A DNA stretch of 64,000 bases from Acidimicrobiales bacterium. GTDB taxonomy: Bacteria > Actinomycetota > Acidimicrobiia > Acidimicrobiales > CADCSY01. The translations under genes were made by a program, and so were the position numbers. Below the pieces are notes generated by a model that was given only the letters and a program-made list of their open reading frames with translations, was not told where the DNA came from and did not search any database. This document shows, piece after piece, positions 30,440 through 39,884 of this stretch. Location of the stretch: assembly GCA_030446545.1 (NCBI GenBank), contig JAUJNB010000001.1, forward strand, positions 128,037 through 192,036, read 5' to 3'. How positions within the stretch are numbered: the first letter of the stretch is position 1; every line of letters begins with the position of its first letter.

Positions 30440-31214
30440 GGTGCCGTCGCCACGCCGGGGCCCTCGCCCTCGGGCTCGGCGCCGTCGGTCTCGGCATAGC
30501 CGGCGTAGCCGGTGGTCTCCAGCTGATCGGCCAGCTCAGAGCCGCCGCTGGCCACGATCCGTCCCTTGGAGAGGACGTGGACCTGGTCGGGGCGCAGCTC
30601 GGTGAGCAGGCGCCGGTAGTGGGTGATGGCCAGCACGCCGAGGCCCCGCTCCTCGGTCTCGGCCTCCACCCGCCGGGCCACCAGGCGCAGGGCGTCGATG
30701 TCGAGGCCGGAGTCGACCTCGTCGAGGATGGCGATGCTCGGCTGCAGCACGCCGAGCTGCAGCGTCTCGTTGCGCTTCTTCTCCCCTCCCGAGAGGTCCA
30801 CGTTGAGGGGCCGGGCCAGGAAACGCTCGTCGAACCCGATGCGCTCGGCTTCGGTGCGCATGCGTGCGGCCACGTCGCCCCCGCCCCGACCCACGGCCAC
30901 CAGGGCCTCTTCCAGCATGTCGGCCAGGGCCACCCCGGGCACCTCGGTGGGGTACTGCATGGCCGAGAACAGCCCGGCCGCGGCCCGCTGCCACGGGGCC
31001 ATGGCCAACAGGTCGGCGCCGTCGAGGGTGATGGCGCCGGCCACGACGTGGTAGCCCGGTCGGCCCATGACGACGTGGGCCAGCGTCGACTTGCCTGAGC
31101 CGTTGGGGCCCATGACCGCATGCACCTCACCGCTGCGCACGGTGAGGTCGACGCCCCGCAGGATCTCCTTGCCCCCACCGCGGCCCGCAGGCCGCTGATC
31201 ACCAGCTCAGCCAT
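30436..31214 (-). CDS. sufC: SufC Fe-S assembly ATPase (second copy, one frameshift)
   Basis: A second SufC, ~258 residues. It has Walker A GPNGSGKST, the signature LSGGEKKRNE, Walker B IAILDEVDSGLDIDALR and the switch His in ITHYRRLL. The N-terminus MAELVISGLRAAVG is joined to KEILRGVDLTVRSGEVHAVMG by adding one G to a five-G run near 31172. Its start overlaps the Rieske gene by 8 nt. Position after sufD and the Rieske gene matches the usual actinobacterial operon, so this is probably the ancestral copy. The acidic C-terminal tail (ETDGAEPEGEG) is absent from the first copy. Confidence 0.9.
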
Positions 31215-31554
31215 CGACGACCACCCACACGTCGTCGCCCTCGACCACCACGTCGTAGGTGGGCACCGGCTTGGTGGCCGGCAGGGTGTCGGGCTCACCG
31301 GTCTCGAGCGAGAAGCTGCTGCCGTGCTTCCAACACTCGATCTGGCGGGTGTCGGGATCGACCTCGCCCTCGCTGAGGGAGTAATCGGCGTGGCTGCAGA
31401 CATCGCCGATGGCGTAGAAGTCGTCGCCGACACGCACCAGGGCGATCTTGTGGGGACCGACGACGAAACGTCGGCTGGCGTTGGGCTCCACCTCGGACGC
31501 CGCACACAGCCGATGGCGCGGCACGGTTCGTTGCGACGCTCGGAACTCAGGCAC
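31207..31554 (-). CDS. Rieske [2Fe-2S] ferredoxin of the suf operon
   Basis: A 115-residue Rieske ferredoxin. The cluster ligands are the Cys and His of DVCSHADYSLSEG and of IECWKHGSSFSLETG (CxH...CxxH). GTG 31554 overlaps the sufD stop; the longer frame to 31599 lacks support. A ferredoxin of this type between sufD and sufC is a standing feature of many actinobacterial suf operons, where it is thought to supply electrons or to be a client. Confidence 0.9.
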   Translation of the reverse strand: MPEFRASQRTVPRHRLCAASEVEPNASRRFVVGPHKIALVRVGDDFYAIGDVCSHADYSLSEGEVDPDTRQIECWKHGSSFSLETGEPDTLPATKPVPTYDVVVEGDDVWVVVDG

Positions 31555-32905
31555 CGGCCCCCACCTCCTCGGCCCCGACATCGCCCTCCACCCCTGCATT
31601 CACGCCGGCGTCCACGCCGGCCTCGAGGTCGAGCTCACGGCGGGCCAACTTGGCTGCGATCTCGGCCCGCAGGGCAGGCACGGCGGCGGGCACGGCCAGG
31701 CGATCGAGGACCTCTTCGAAAAAGCCCAGCACGATCAGCCGCTCGGCCGCAGCGGGCGGGACGCCCCGGCTCTCCAGGTAGTAGCGCTGGTCCTCGTCGA
31801 CGGGGCCCACGGCCGAGGCGTGACTGCAGCGCACGTCGTTGTTCTCGATCTCCAGGTTGGGCACCGACTCGGCCCAGGCCCCCTGGGACAGCTTGATGTT
31901 GCGGTTGGTCTGGAAGGCGTCGACCCCGGCGGCCGCCTTGGCGATGTGGATCATGCCGGTGTACACCGAGCGGGACCGACCCTGCACCGCCCCCTTGAAC
32001 AGCAGGTTGGAGGTGGTGCGGGGGGCCACGTGGTCCTGCAGGCTGCGGAAGTCGTGCATCTGGTCCTGCTCGCCGAAGTAGACGGCCAGCATCTCGCCCG
32101 AGCTGCCCTTGCCGGCCAGAACCGACTCGACCTCGAGGCGGCCGTAGTCGGCCCCGAGCGCGACCATGGCCGTGCTGAAAGCAGCGTCGCGCTCGACTCT
32201 GCTGACCTGGCGCCCGAGCTGCCACACGCGTGGACCGAGCATCTGGGCGTTGACGTAGCGCAGGCGGGCGGCGGGGCCGGCGTGAAGCTCCACCACCGGG
32301 AACACCAGGGCATCCACGTCGGGGGAGGCGCCGTGGTCGTAGACGGCCACCTCGCTGTTCTCGCCCGCCTCCACCATCAGGTGGGGGAACGTGGCCGAGT
32401 GGTCGGCGTCGGTCCAGTGCAGTACCGCGACGGGGTCGGCCACCACCACACCGCGGGGAACCCGGACCAGGACGGCCTCAGCCAGAAAAGCATCGTGGAG
32501 CAGGCCGAAGGCATTGGTCGCCTCGCCCGTCACCGACGCCAGCATCGACCCCTCCGGATCGAGCTCGGTCAGGCGACCGACCTGTACCCCGGCGGCGGTG
32601 GCGGTCTCGTCCACCTCGACGTGGACGACCTGCCCGTTCACGACCATCACGGTTGCCGAGCATCGGCCCAGTCGGGCCACCACCGGCGCCAGACCGGCGG
32701 GAACGCCGTCGTCGGTGGGCAGTTCGTCGACGAAGGGGAGGTAGTCGGCCAGGTCCAGCTCGGGGATGCGGCTGTAGCGCCACACCTCCTCCTCGACAGT
32801 GGGAAGGGGCGTCGACGTGAAACGTCGGAACGCCGCCTCACGGCGGCGTACCAACCATGCCGGCCCGGCCAGCCGACCAACGGCTTCAGCGGTGAAGGAA
32901 TTCAG
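31547..32905 (-). CDS. sufD: SufD scaffold protein, non-standard start
   Basis: A beta-helix scaffold subunit of SufBC2D. Landmarks are EEEVWRYSRIPELDLADY near the N-terminus and MHDFRSLQDHVAPRTTSNLLFKGAVQGRSRSVYTG with SQGAWAESVPNLEIENNDVRCSHASAVGPVDEDQRYYLESRG in the core. No ATG/GTG fits: TTG 32854 would cut off FTAEAVGRLAGPAWLV, which matches the normal SufD N-terminus. A CTG at 32905, preceded by GAGAGG, restores it (452 residues). A base error at that codon is equally possible. The acidic Ala/Gly-rich C-terminus overlaps the Rieske start. Confidence 0.87.
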   Translation of the reverse strand: MNSFTAEAVGRLAGPAWLVRRREAAFRRFTSTPLPTVEEEVWRYSRIPELDLADYLPFVDELPTDDGVPAGLAPVVARLGRCSATVMVVNGQVVHVEVDETATAAGVQVGRLTELDPEGSMLASVTGEATNAFGLLHDAFLAEAVLVRVPRGVVVADPVAVLHWTDADHSATFPHLMVEAGENSEVAVYDHGASPDVDALVFPVVELHAGPAARLRYVNAQMLGPRVWQLGRQVSRVERDAAFSTAMVALGADYGRLEVESVLAGKGSSGEMLAVYFGEQDQMHDFRSLQDHVAPRTTSNLLFKGAVQGRSRSVYTGMIHIAKAAAGVDAFQTNRNIKLSQGAWAESVPNLEIENNDVRCSHASAVGPVDEDQRYYLESRGVPPAAAERLIVLGFFEEVLDRLAVPAAVPALRAEIAAKLARRELDLEAGVDAGVNAGVEGDVGAEEVGAGA

Positions 32906-32987
32906 GAGAACCTCTCTCGAGCGTGGGGAGGAGCTGTCTCCCCCGGCGCCGCGAGCCTACCGGGCGGGGCTTGGGCGACCTCTGGCC

Positions 32988-33962
32988 CTACGAGGACCGG
33001 CGCCTGCCGCGCAACGGTCGCTGCCGGCGGGGACGGCCCGCTCCCTCGTCGGTGACCATCGACCCGTCGCCCGCCGCAGGCTGCTCCCCGCTCGGCTGGG
33101 ACGACGGGCCGCCCCACGCCCGGCTCTCGGAGTCGCTCCACCCGTCCGAGGTGGATGCGGGGCGGGCACCGTAGGAGTCGGACCGGTCCTCCTGGCGGGC
33201 CGGCACCGGCTCCTGGTCGGCGGGCCGCCGGCCCATGGACTCCTCGACCACCGGTCCCTGCGTCGCCACCTGCTGGGTGGCCCACGGCCGTCGGGCCCGG
33301 TGGTCGGACTGCTCCGGTTCAGGGCGGTGGTAATCGTCGGTCCGACGCATCTCGGCCTCGGTCACCTGCTGGCGGGCCGTCGCCTCGGGGCCGACGCTGG
33401 GGTCGAACGCCCGGGCCGCCAGCTTGCCGTGCCAGCGCTCACCCAGAACTCCGCCGAGTACGGCTCCGGCGATCATGGCCACCAAGGCCACGATCCCGGC
33501 CACGGTGGCGATGGTGCCGTAGTCGGCCCCGGAGGTGGGGACACCGATGACCCGGAGGTTGGCCGCCGCGTTCTCGGTCTCCGTCTGGGTGCTCACCACC
33601 AGGGCGATCACGGCCCCGATGACAACGGCCAAGACGAAGACGAGCCCGCCGTTGAGGGCTCCCGCCCGCCGGGCCAGGCGCCCGGCGATGTAGCCACCGA
33701 AGAAGTACGACAGGAAGAGCACCAGCGCGGCCACGACCGCGCTTCCGATCCCCAGCTGCTCGTAGTCGTTGGCCGTGAGGGTGGCCGTGTCGATGCCCAC
33801 CGCAGCCAGGATCGCCCCCACGATGGCCAGCAGGATGGCAAAAGAGGAAAATGCCACCAGCGTCCCGGCCAGGACGCTCACCAACGAGACCGGGCCCATG
33901 CCCGCGTCCCGTACGAACATCTTGCGATCTCTGCCGCTCTCCACCTTCTGTCGTCCACGCAT
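32988..33962 (-). CDS. Four-helix membrane protein with charged tail, unknown
   Basis: A 324-residue protein with four predicted membrane helices (roughly 25-55, 70-93, 102-124 and 148-172), the first pair containing VSVLAGTLVAFSSFAILLAIVGAI and the second FFGGYIAGRLARRAGALNGG. It ends in a long, hydrophilic, Arg/Asp/Pro-rich tail that is probably cytoplasmic and disordered. It resembles small Gly-zipper membrane proteins of actinobacteria of unknown role. It interrupts the sufB-sufD order. Confidence 0.68.
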   Translation of the reverse strand: MRGRQKVESGRDRKMFVRDAGMGPVSLVSVLAGTLVAFSSFAILLAIVGAILAAVGIDTATLTANDYEQLGIGSAVVAALVLFLSYFFGGYIAGRLARRAGALNGGLVFVLAVVIGAVIALVVSTQTETENAAANLRVIGVPTSGADYGTIATVAGIVALVAMIAGAVLGGVLGERWHGKLAARAFDPSVGPEATARQQVTEAEMRRTDDYHRPEPEQSDHRARRPWATQQVATQGPVVEESMGRRPADQEPVPARQEDRSDSYGARPASTSDGWSDSESRAWGGPSSQPSGEQPAAGDGSMVTDEGAGRPRRQRPLRGRRRSS

Positions 33963-34041
33963 GGGGCCGCCTCCCTCGTCGGTACTCGTGGCGCGAAGCT
34001 GCCCTTTTCGAGGCGGCGGGAAACCAAGCCCGCGTCCGCCG

Positions 34042-34419
34042 TCAGCGCGGGCGACGGCCTCGGATCCGCCCGAACGCCCGACGCCACCAAGGCGACCCCT
34101 TCAGGGGCCGGCGGGACCGCTCGGCCTCCACCTCGGCCAGGATGGCCGGACCGGCGGCATTGAGGATCTCCTCGGCTTCGTCGAGCAGACGACCCACGCC
34201 CTCGCCCACGCCCACCCCCGGGGGCTCGGGAGGCGTCGGCGGCGCCACCATGGTCCCGTAGCTCCACGCCGCGTCAGCCAGACGCCGCTCGAACCGCGGG
34301 CAGTGCTCCGGACAGCGCCACGGTGCCTCCGGCGCCAGGTCCAGATGGCACTTGCGCACCGTCTCGCCGTTCGCATAGGAGCGACTCTCGAAGTGCTTGC
34401 ACTCCACCCGCATCGGCAT
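34042..34419 (-). CDS. Small Cys/His-rich protein, putative metal binding
   Basis: A 125-residue protein I do not recognise. The first 45 residues hold a conserved-looking set of ligands: CKHFESRSY, VRKCHLDLAPEAPWRC and PEHCPRFERR (four Cys plus two or three His), consistent with a zinc or Fe-S site. A Pro/Gly linker, an acidic helix (LLDEAEEILNAAGPAILAEVEAE) and an Arg-rich tail follow. Its place among suf genes makes an Fe-S role worth considering, but that is only context. Confidence 0.62.
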   Translation of the reverse strand: MPMRVECKHFESRSYANGETVRKCHLDLAPEAPWRCPEHCPRFERRLADAAWSYGTMVAPPTPPEPPGVGVGEGVGRLLDEAEEILNAAGPAILAEVEAERSRRPLKGSPWWRRAFGRIRGRRPR

Positions 34420-34739
34420 GAGGTCAGTTTACGACCCCGCCTCACTACGCCACGGCCGCCCGACAACCCTCGGGACCAGCCAAGGCGCCGCCGCCCCGGC
34501 CCGAGTGTTGGCGGCCGTCAGCATTGCCCGGTGCGGCCACGACGGTTCCCGGTGGCGGACATCTCGTTGCGCGGCGTCGTCGGTGAGCGGGCCCGCAGGA
34601 TGCGAAGAACGGTCGCTCCCGGACGGGTTGCCGGGTGGGGTTGCATGGCCGCGGGCTCGGGACCGATGAGAAATGGCGGCAGCGCCGGTCTGACTACCGT
34701 CCGCCAGGTACCTGGGACCGCAGCAAGGGAGAGCAACCT

Positions 34740-35306
34740 GTGAGACCGCTCCGATACTCGATCAACGTCACCCTCGACGGCTGTTGCGATCACCAGGTGA
34801 TGATCCCGGACGAAGAGTTGCATCGCCATTTCGCCGACGAGCTGGAACGAGCCGATGCCCTGCTCCTTGGCCGGGTGACCTACGAGATGATGGAGGCGGC
34901 GTGGCGGCAGCCGGTGACAGGAACGTGGCCTGACTGGATGGCTGATTGGATGATCCCCTTCGCCCGGACGATCGACGGGGCGAAGAAGTACGTCGTGTCG
35001 GGCACCCTGGACCGGGTCGATTGGAACGCGGAGCTCGTCCAGGGTGACCTGGGGGAAGCCGTTCAGCAGCTCAAGGGGGAGCCTGGTAGAGGCCTGTACG
35101 TGGGAGGCATGACCCTCCCGCTGGCCTTGGCGGATCTGGGATTGATCGATGAGTACGAGTTTGTCGTGCACCCCATCCTGGCGGGCCACGGGCCGACGTT
35201 GTTCGCCGGCCTGAGCGAGCGGCTCGAGCTGAGGCTCGTGGGCCGCCAGGAGTTCCGGGCGGGGGCGGTCGCTCTGCGTTACCGGCCCAGTCGAGTCACG
35301 ACTTGA
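34740..35306 (+). CDS. Dihydrofolate reductase family (RibD C-terminal) protein
   Basis: A 188-residue NADPH-binding protein of the DHFR/RibD-C fold: RYSINVTLDGCCDH at the first strand, LLLGRVTYEMMEAAWRQP, KKYVVSGTL and LYVGGMTLPLALADLGLIDEYEFVVHPILAGHGPTLF. These standalone actinobacterial reductases are mostly uncharacterised. GTG 34740 follows AGGGAG. It is the only rightward gene between sufD and sufB. Confidence 0.85.
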   Translation: MRPLRYSINVTLDGCCDHQVMIPDEELHRHFADELERADALLLGRVTYEMMEAAWRQPVTGTWPDWMADWMIPFARTIDGAKKYVVSGTLDRVDWNAELVQGDLGEAVQQLKGEPGRGLYVGGMTLPLALADLGLIDEYEFVVHPILAGHGPTLFAGLSERLELRLVGRQEFRAGAVALRYRPSRVTT

Positions 35307-35611
35307 AGGTCGACTGCCCCGGGGACGCGGGGCCTCGCCGCTCCGCCACAACGCCGATGTCGACCCAGGCGTGCCCTCGAACGCCGGGTTGGGATGTACA
35401 CAACGGCGGTCCCGGGCACAGCGGCATGAGTGCAGAACCGGCGATCTCCGAACGGCCATGCGGCGGCGGTGGCAGCTCGTCGACGCCCTCGGCCCAAGGT
35501 GGAGCAGCTGGTGGATGGTGGGTGGCCCGTAGGGAGGGGGCCCCACGGCTGCGCAGCAGTCGAAGGGGAGGGACCCTGAGGGTCAGGACCCGCCATCCAC
35601 CAGCGGGGGTG
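35307..35611. other. Gap between convergent genes with nested inverted repeats
   Basis: No gene. Arms CTGGTGGATGG (35508-35518) and CCATCCACCAG (35592-35602) enclose 73 nt that contain a GACCCT/AGGGTC palindrome and GGGGCCCC. The structure lies just before the sufB stop and may end transcription in both directions. Confidence 0.45.
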
Positions 35612-37008
35612 TCAGCCCACCGACCCTTCCATCTGCAACTCGATGAGCCGGCTCCACTCGATGGCGTACTCCATGGGCAGGGTGCGGGTCACCGGCTCGA
35701 TGAAGCCGTTGACGATCATCCCCATGGCCTGCTCCTGGGAGAGACCCCGGCTCATCAGGTAGAAGAGCTGGTCGTCGCCCACCTTGGACACGGTGGCCTC
35801 ATGGCCCACCACCGCGCCGCGCTCACCGATCTCCATGTAGGGATAGGTGTCCGAGACGCTGTGCTCGTCGAGGATCAGGGCGTCGCACTGCACGTGGCTC
35901 TTGCAGCCGTGCGCCCCTTCCTCCACCCGGACCAGACCCCGGTAGCTGGTGCGCCCGCCGTCCTTGGAGATCGACTTGGAGACGATCCGGCTGGTGGTCT
36001 CGGGGGCGGCGTGGGTCATCTTGGCCCCGGCGTCCTGATGCTGGCCCTCGCCGGCGTAGGCCACCGAGAGCACCTCACCCGAGGCCTTGGGGCCGACCAT
36101 CACCACGGCCGGGTACTTCATGGTGAGGCGGCTGCCGATGTTGCCGTCGATCCACTCCATGTGGCCCTCGGTCTCCACCCGGGCCCGCTTGGTGACCAGG
36201 TTGAACACGTTGTTGGACCAGTTCTGGATGGTGGTGTAGGTCACCCGGGCCGAGGGCCTGACCACGATCTCCACCACGGCCGAGTGCAGCGAGTCGGTGG
36301 TGTACACCGGGGCCGAGCACCCCTCGATGTAGTGCACCTTGGAGCCTTCGTCGGCGATGATCAGCGTGCGCTCGAACTGGCCCATGTTCTCGGCGTTGAT
36401 GCGGAAGTAGGCCTGCAGCGGCATCTCCACCTCGACCCCGGGGGCACGTAGATGAACGACCCGCCCGACCACACCGCGGTGTTGAGGGCGGCGAACTTGT
36501 TGTCGTTGGCGGGGATGATCTTGCCGAAGTACTGGCGCACCAGCTCCGGGTGCTCACGCATGGCGGTGTCCATGTCGCAGAAGATCACGCCCTGGGCCTC
36601 GAGGTCGTCCCGGTTCTTGTGGTACACCACCTCGGACTCGTACTGGGCGGTGACGCCGGCCAGGTATTTGCGCTCGGCCTCGGGGATGCCCAGCTTCTCG
36701 TAGGTGGCCTTGACCGATTCGGGCAGGTCGTCCCAGGCGTCGACCTGCTTGTTGGTGGGCTTGATGTAGTAGTAGATGTTGTCGAGGAAGATCTCCGACA
36801 TGTCCCCGCCCCAGGTGGGCATGGGCCGCCGCTCGAAGTGCCGCAGGGCCTTGAGCCGACGGTTGCGCACCCAGTCGGGCTCGCCCTTCATCCACGACAT
36901 CTCGTTGACGATGTCAGCGTCGATCCCTCGCTTGGGCTTGAAGACGTACTCTTCGGCGTCGCTCCATCCGAGCTTGTAGCGTCCGAGATCCAGATCGGTG
37001 ACTGCCAT
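35612..37008 (-). CDS. sufB: SufB scaffold protein (one frameshift)
   Basis: The main Fe-S scaffold subunit, ~465 residues when read through. N-terminal [21 protein letters not shown], then [17 protein letters not shown] and [11 protein letters not shown]; after the break come [32 protein letters not shown] and [27 protein letters not shown], which includes the conserved Cys/Asp/His region. The frame changes in the CCCCCGGGG stretch near 36440. ATG 37008 follows AGGAAGGA. It is separated from sufD by four unrelated genes. Confidence 0.91.
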
Positions 37009-37050
37009 CGGGCTGTCCTTCCTCACGCTTGCTAGCGGACAGGAGTTTCT

Positions 37051-37064
37051 CCTACGTGGATAGT
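37051..37064 (-). promoter_or_regulatory. CTA-N6-TAG motif in the sufB promoter
   Basis: On the + strand the sequence CCTACGTGGATAGT matches the complement of the sufC operator (CTACCGGGATAGT) at 11 of 13 positions without gaps, and both share the half-sites CTA/TAG six bases apart. It lies 43-56 nt upstream of sufB, next to a possible TACTAT -10 box, and overlaps the assumed GTG start of the divergent oligopeptidase. Confidence 0.45.
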
Positions 37065-39242
37065 AACAATCCTACCCGGCCGGGTCATCCCCCCACGCCC
37101 CCGGTCGCCCGGCGGGTGGAGACCAAGCGGGAGCGCCACGGTGATGTGGTGGTGGACGAGTACGGCTGGCTGCGTACCCAGGAGAAGGACGACCCCGAGG
37201 TGCGGGCCTACCTGGAGGCCGAGAACGCCTGGACCGAGGTGTCGCTGGCGCCCGTGGCCGACCTGCGGGAGGGGCTGTTCGAGGAGATCAAGGGCCGGAT
37301 CCAAGAGACCGACCTGTCGGCGCCGGTGCGCAAGGGCGCCTGGTGGTACTACTCCCGCACGGAGGAAGGGGCCCAGTACCCCATCCACTGCCGCAAGGCG
37401 GCCGGTGACGGGGACGACGGCCACGGACCCGCCGACGACGCGGTCGAACAGGTCATGCTCGACCAGAACGCGGAGGCGGGTGACGCCGAGTTCTTCGCCG
37501 TGGGCGCCTTCGACACCACGCCCGACGCCTCGGTGCTGGCCTGGTCGTCGGACACCGACGGCGACGAGGTCTACACCATGCGCTTCCGCGACCTCACCAC
37601 CGGGGCCGAGCTGGACGACGTCATCGAGGGCACCTACTACGGCACGGCCTGGGACGCCGACGGCGAGACGTTCTTCTACGTCCGCCCCGACGAAGCCATG
37701 CGTCCCTACCAGCTCTGGCGCCACCGCCTGGGTACGCCGGCCGGCGACGACGTCCTGGTCCACACCGAGGAAGACGAGCGCTTCTTCCTCGGTGTGGGCA
37801 CCACCAAGGACGAGCGCTTCCTGGTGCTCGGCATGGGGAGCAAGGTCACCAGCGAGGTGTGGGTGCTCGACGCCTCCGACCCGACCGGTGCCTTCCAGGT
37901 GGTCGAGCCCCGGCGCCAGGACGTCGAGTACAGCCTCGAGCACTGGAACGACCGTTTCGTCATCGTCACCAACGCCGACGGGGCCGAGAACTTCAAGTTG
38001 GTCTCGGCGCCGGTGAAGTCGCCCGGCCACCGGCACTGGACCGAGGTCATCCCCGCGAGCGACGACGTCACCCTCAGCGGGGTCGACGTCTTCGCCCGCC
38101 ACCTGGTCATCTTCGAGCGGTCCGAAGGTCTGCGCCGTATCCGGGTCCGGGCGCTGTCGGGCGACGGTCTCGACGGTGACGACCACCTCATTGACCAGCC
38201 CGAGGCGGTGTCCACGGCCGGCGGTGGGGCCAACCCCGAGTTCGACAGCCGGGTGCTGCGCTACGGCTACACCTCGATGGTCACCCCGTCGTCGGTGTTC
38301 GACTACGACATGGACACCCGGGAGCGCACCCTGCTCAAGCGCCAGCCTGTGCTCGGCGGCTACGACCCCGACCGCTACGTGACCGAGCGCCTCTGGGCCA
38401 CCGCCGACGACGGCACCGCCGTGCCCATCTCGGTGGTGCGCCGGGCCGACCGCATGCGCGAGGTCAACGCCCCGGCCCTGCTCTACGGCTACGGGTCCTA
38501 CGAGGCCAGCATGGACCCGGGCTTTTCCTCGGCCCGGCTCAGCCTGCTCGACCGGGGCTTCGTGTTCGCCATCGCCCACGTGCGGGGTGGGGGTGAGATG
38601 GGCCGCCGTTGGTACAACGAGGGCAAGCTGTTGCATAAGCGCAACACCTTCACCGACTTCATCACCTGCGCCCGCTACCTGGTGGAACAGGGCTGGACGT
38701 CGCCGTCGAAGTTGGCCATCCGGGGGGGCAGCGCCGGTGGCCTGCTGGTGGGCGCGGTGCTCAACCTCGCCCCCGAGGCCTTTGGCGCAGCGGTGGCCGA
38801 GGTGCCCTTCGTCGATGTGGTGGAAGCGATCCTCGACGCCTCCCTGCCGTTGACCGTCCTCGAGTGGGAAGAGTGGGGAAACCCGGTGGAGTCGGCCGAG
38901 GCCTACGCCTACATGAGGGGCTACGACCCCTACCTCAACGTGTCGGACCGGCCTTACCCGCCGCTGTTGGTGACGGCCGGGATCAACGATCCCCGGGTCC
39001 CCTACTGGCAGCCGGCCAAGTGGGTGGCCCGCCTGCGGGCCACCGCGCCCGACGCCCGGGTGTTGCTCAAGACCGAGATGGGAGCGGGCCACATGGGACC
39101 GTCGGGCCGCTACGACGCCTGGCGCGACGAGGCCCTGGTGTACGCCTTCCTCCTCGACGCCCTGGGCGTGGCCTCGCCGGGCCCGACCGGGACTTCTCCG
39201 GGCCCCTTCGCCCTCGACCCGCCCGGCCCCTTCGCCTCGTAG
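37056..39242 (+). CDS. S9 family prolyl oligopeptidase (oligopeptidase B-like)
   Basis: A 728-residue serine peptidase. The N-terminal beta-propeller begins DEYGWLRTQEKDDPEVRAYLEAEN, a typical S9A opening; the C-terminal alpha/beta domain has the nucleophile in IRGGSAGGLLVGA, the Asp in TAGINDPRVPYW and the His in GAGHMGPSGRYD. It cleaves short peptides after basic residues or proline. GTG 37056 is the best start after AGGAG, but it overlaps the suf motif; a GTG at the VETKRER segment is an alternative. Confidence 0.9.
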   Translation: MDSNNPTRPGHPPTPPVARRVETKRERHGDVVVDEYGWLRTQEKDDPEVRAYLEAENAWTEVSLAPVADLREGLFEEIKGRIQETDLSAPVRKGAWWYYSRTEEGAQYPIHCRKAAGDGDDGHGPADDAVEQVMLDQNAEAGDAEFFAVGAFDTTPDASVLAWSSDTDGDEVYTMRFRDLTTGAELDDVIEGTYYGTAWDADGETFFYVRPDEAMRPYQLWRHRLGTPAGDDVLVHTEEDERFFLGVGTTKDERFLVLGMGSKVTSEVWVLDASDPTGAFQVVEPRRQDVEYSLEHWNDRFVIVTNADGAENFKLVSAPVKSPGHRHWTEVIPASDDVTLSGVDVFARHLVIFERSEGLRRIRVRALSGDGLDGDDHLIDQPEAVSTAGGGANPEFDSRVLRYGYTSMVTPSSVFDYDMDTRERTLLKRQPVLGGYDPDRYVTERLWATADDGTAVPISVVRRADRMREVNAPALLYGYGSYEASMDPGFSSARLSLLDRGFVFAIAHVRGGGEMGRRWYNEGKLLHKRNTFTDFITCARYLVEQGWTSPSKLAIRGGSAGGLLVGAVLNLAPEAFGAAVAEVPFVDVVEAILDASLPLTVLEWEEWGNPVESAEAYAYMRGYDPYLNVSDRPYPPLLVTAGINDPRVPYWQPAKWVARLRATAPDARVLLKTEMGAGHMGPSGRYDAWRDEALVYAFLLDALGVASPGPTGTSPGPFALDPPGPFAS

Positions 39243-39299
39243 TCGTCAGCCCCCGGTCCCGCTCACTGTCTCATGTCCTCCCTACTCCTTGGCACGTAG

Positions 39300-39884
39300 T
39301 TCCGAAGAGCCGGGAGTTTCGTTCCCCAGACGTCCGAGATCAGGCTGGAGAGCAGCACAGGCTCATCTCCAGGGACCAGTTGGCGGGAGCCGGGGTTCCG
39401 CCGAGCACCCGGCGGCGCTGGTGCCTGGACGACCAACGGTGCGCCTGGCGCCCCAGATGTACCTCTTCCCCGAGCTGCTCGACAACCGCTCCCACCTGAC
39501 CGCCGCCTGCCTGTCGTCCCCCGGCGCGGTCGCCTCCCACCGGGACGGCCGCCGACCTCTGGAAGAGGAACCGGTTCGCCAACATCCGTGGAGCTGCCCA
39601 ACGGGGGAATCGTGTGGCTCGACTCCGCCTATCCCGACAAGCTGCTGTTTCTGGAGACTTGCGGCTGGGGCCCACACCGAAACCGGCGGGCGTTCGTGCG
39701 GGACCACCGCCGGGAGAACCAGGTCGTGCTCCTGAGCCGGAAGCCGCTCGGCTTCACCTGGGACGACGTGACCCTCCGGCCCGAGGAGATGGCGGCCGAG
39801 GTGGAGGCTGCCCGGGCGGCGGCGCGGGGTCCCGAGGTGCGCCCCAGAATCGGCGCCGGCGCTCGCCGGGGAGGACGAGCATGA
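39300..39884 (+). pseudogene. Remnant of an AbiEi/DUF559-type protein
   Basis: Pieces in three frames follow the order of the common actinobacterial AbiEi-antitoxin/DUF559-like protein: an N-terminal helix-turn-helix (HRLISRDQLAGAGVPPSTRRRW), MYLFPEL, ACLSSPGAVASHR, then VELPNGGIVWLDSAYPDK and GWGPHRNRRAFVRDHRRENQVVLLSRKPLGFTWDDV. The nuclease-like core, normally similar to IEYDGW, reads FLETCGW and has lost its Asp. The middle ~80 residues are missing. Frameshifts, deletion and the lost catalytic residue together make this a genuine pseudogene. A shortened ORF from GTG 39587 (98 codons) is still open. Confidence 0.65.

Noticed and set aside
37032-39092. Long minus-strand frame of 686 codons opposite the oligopeptidase
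   Set aside because: It is the antisense of a gene with intact catalytic motifs and has the Gly/Val/His-rich composition typical of shadow frames in GC-rich DNA.
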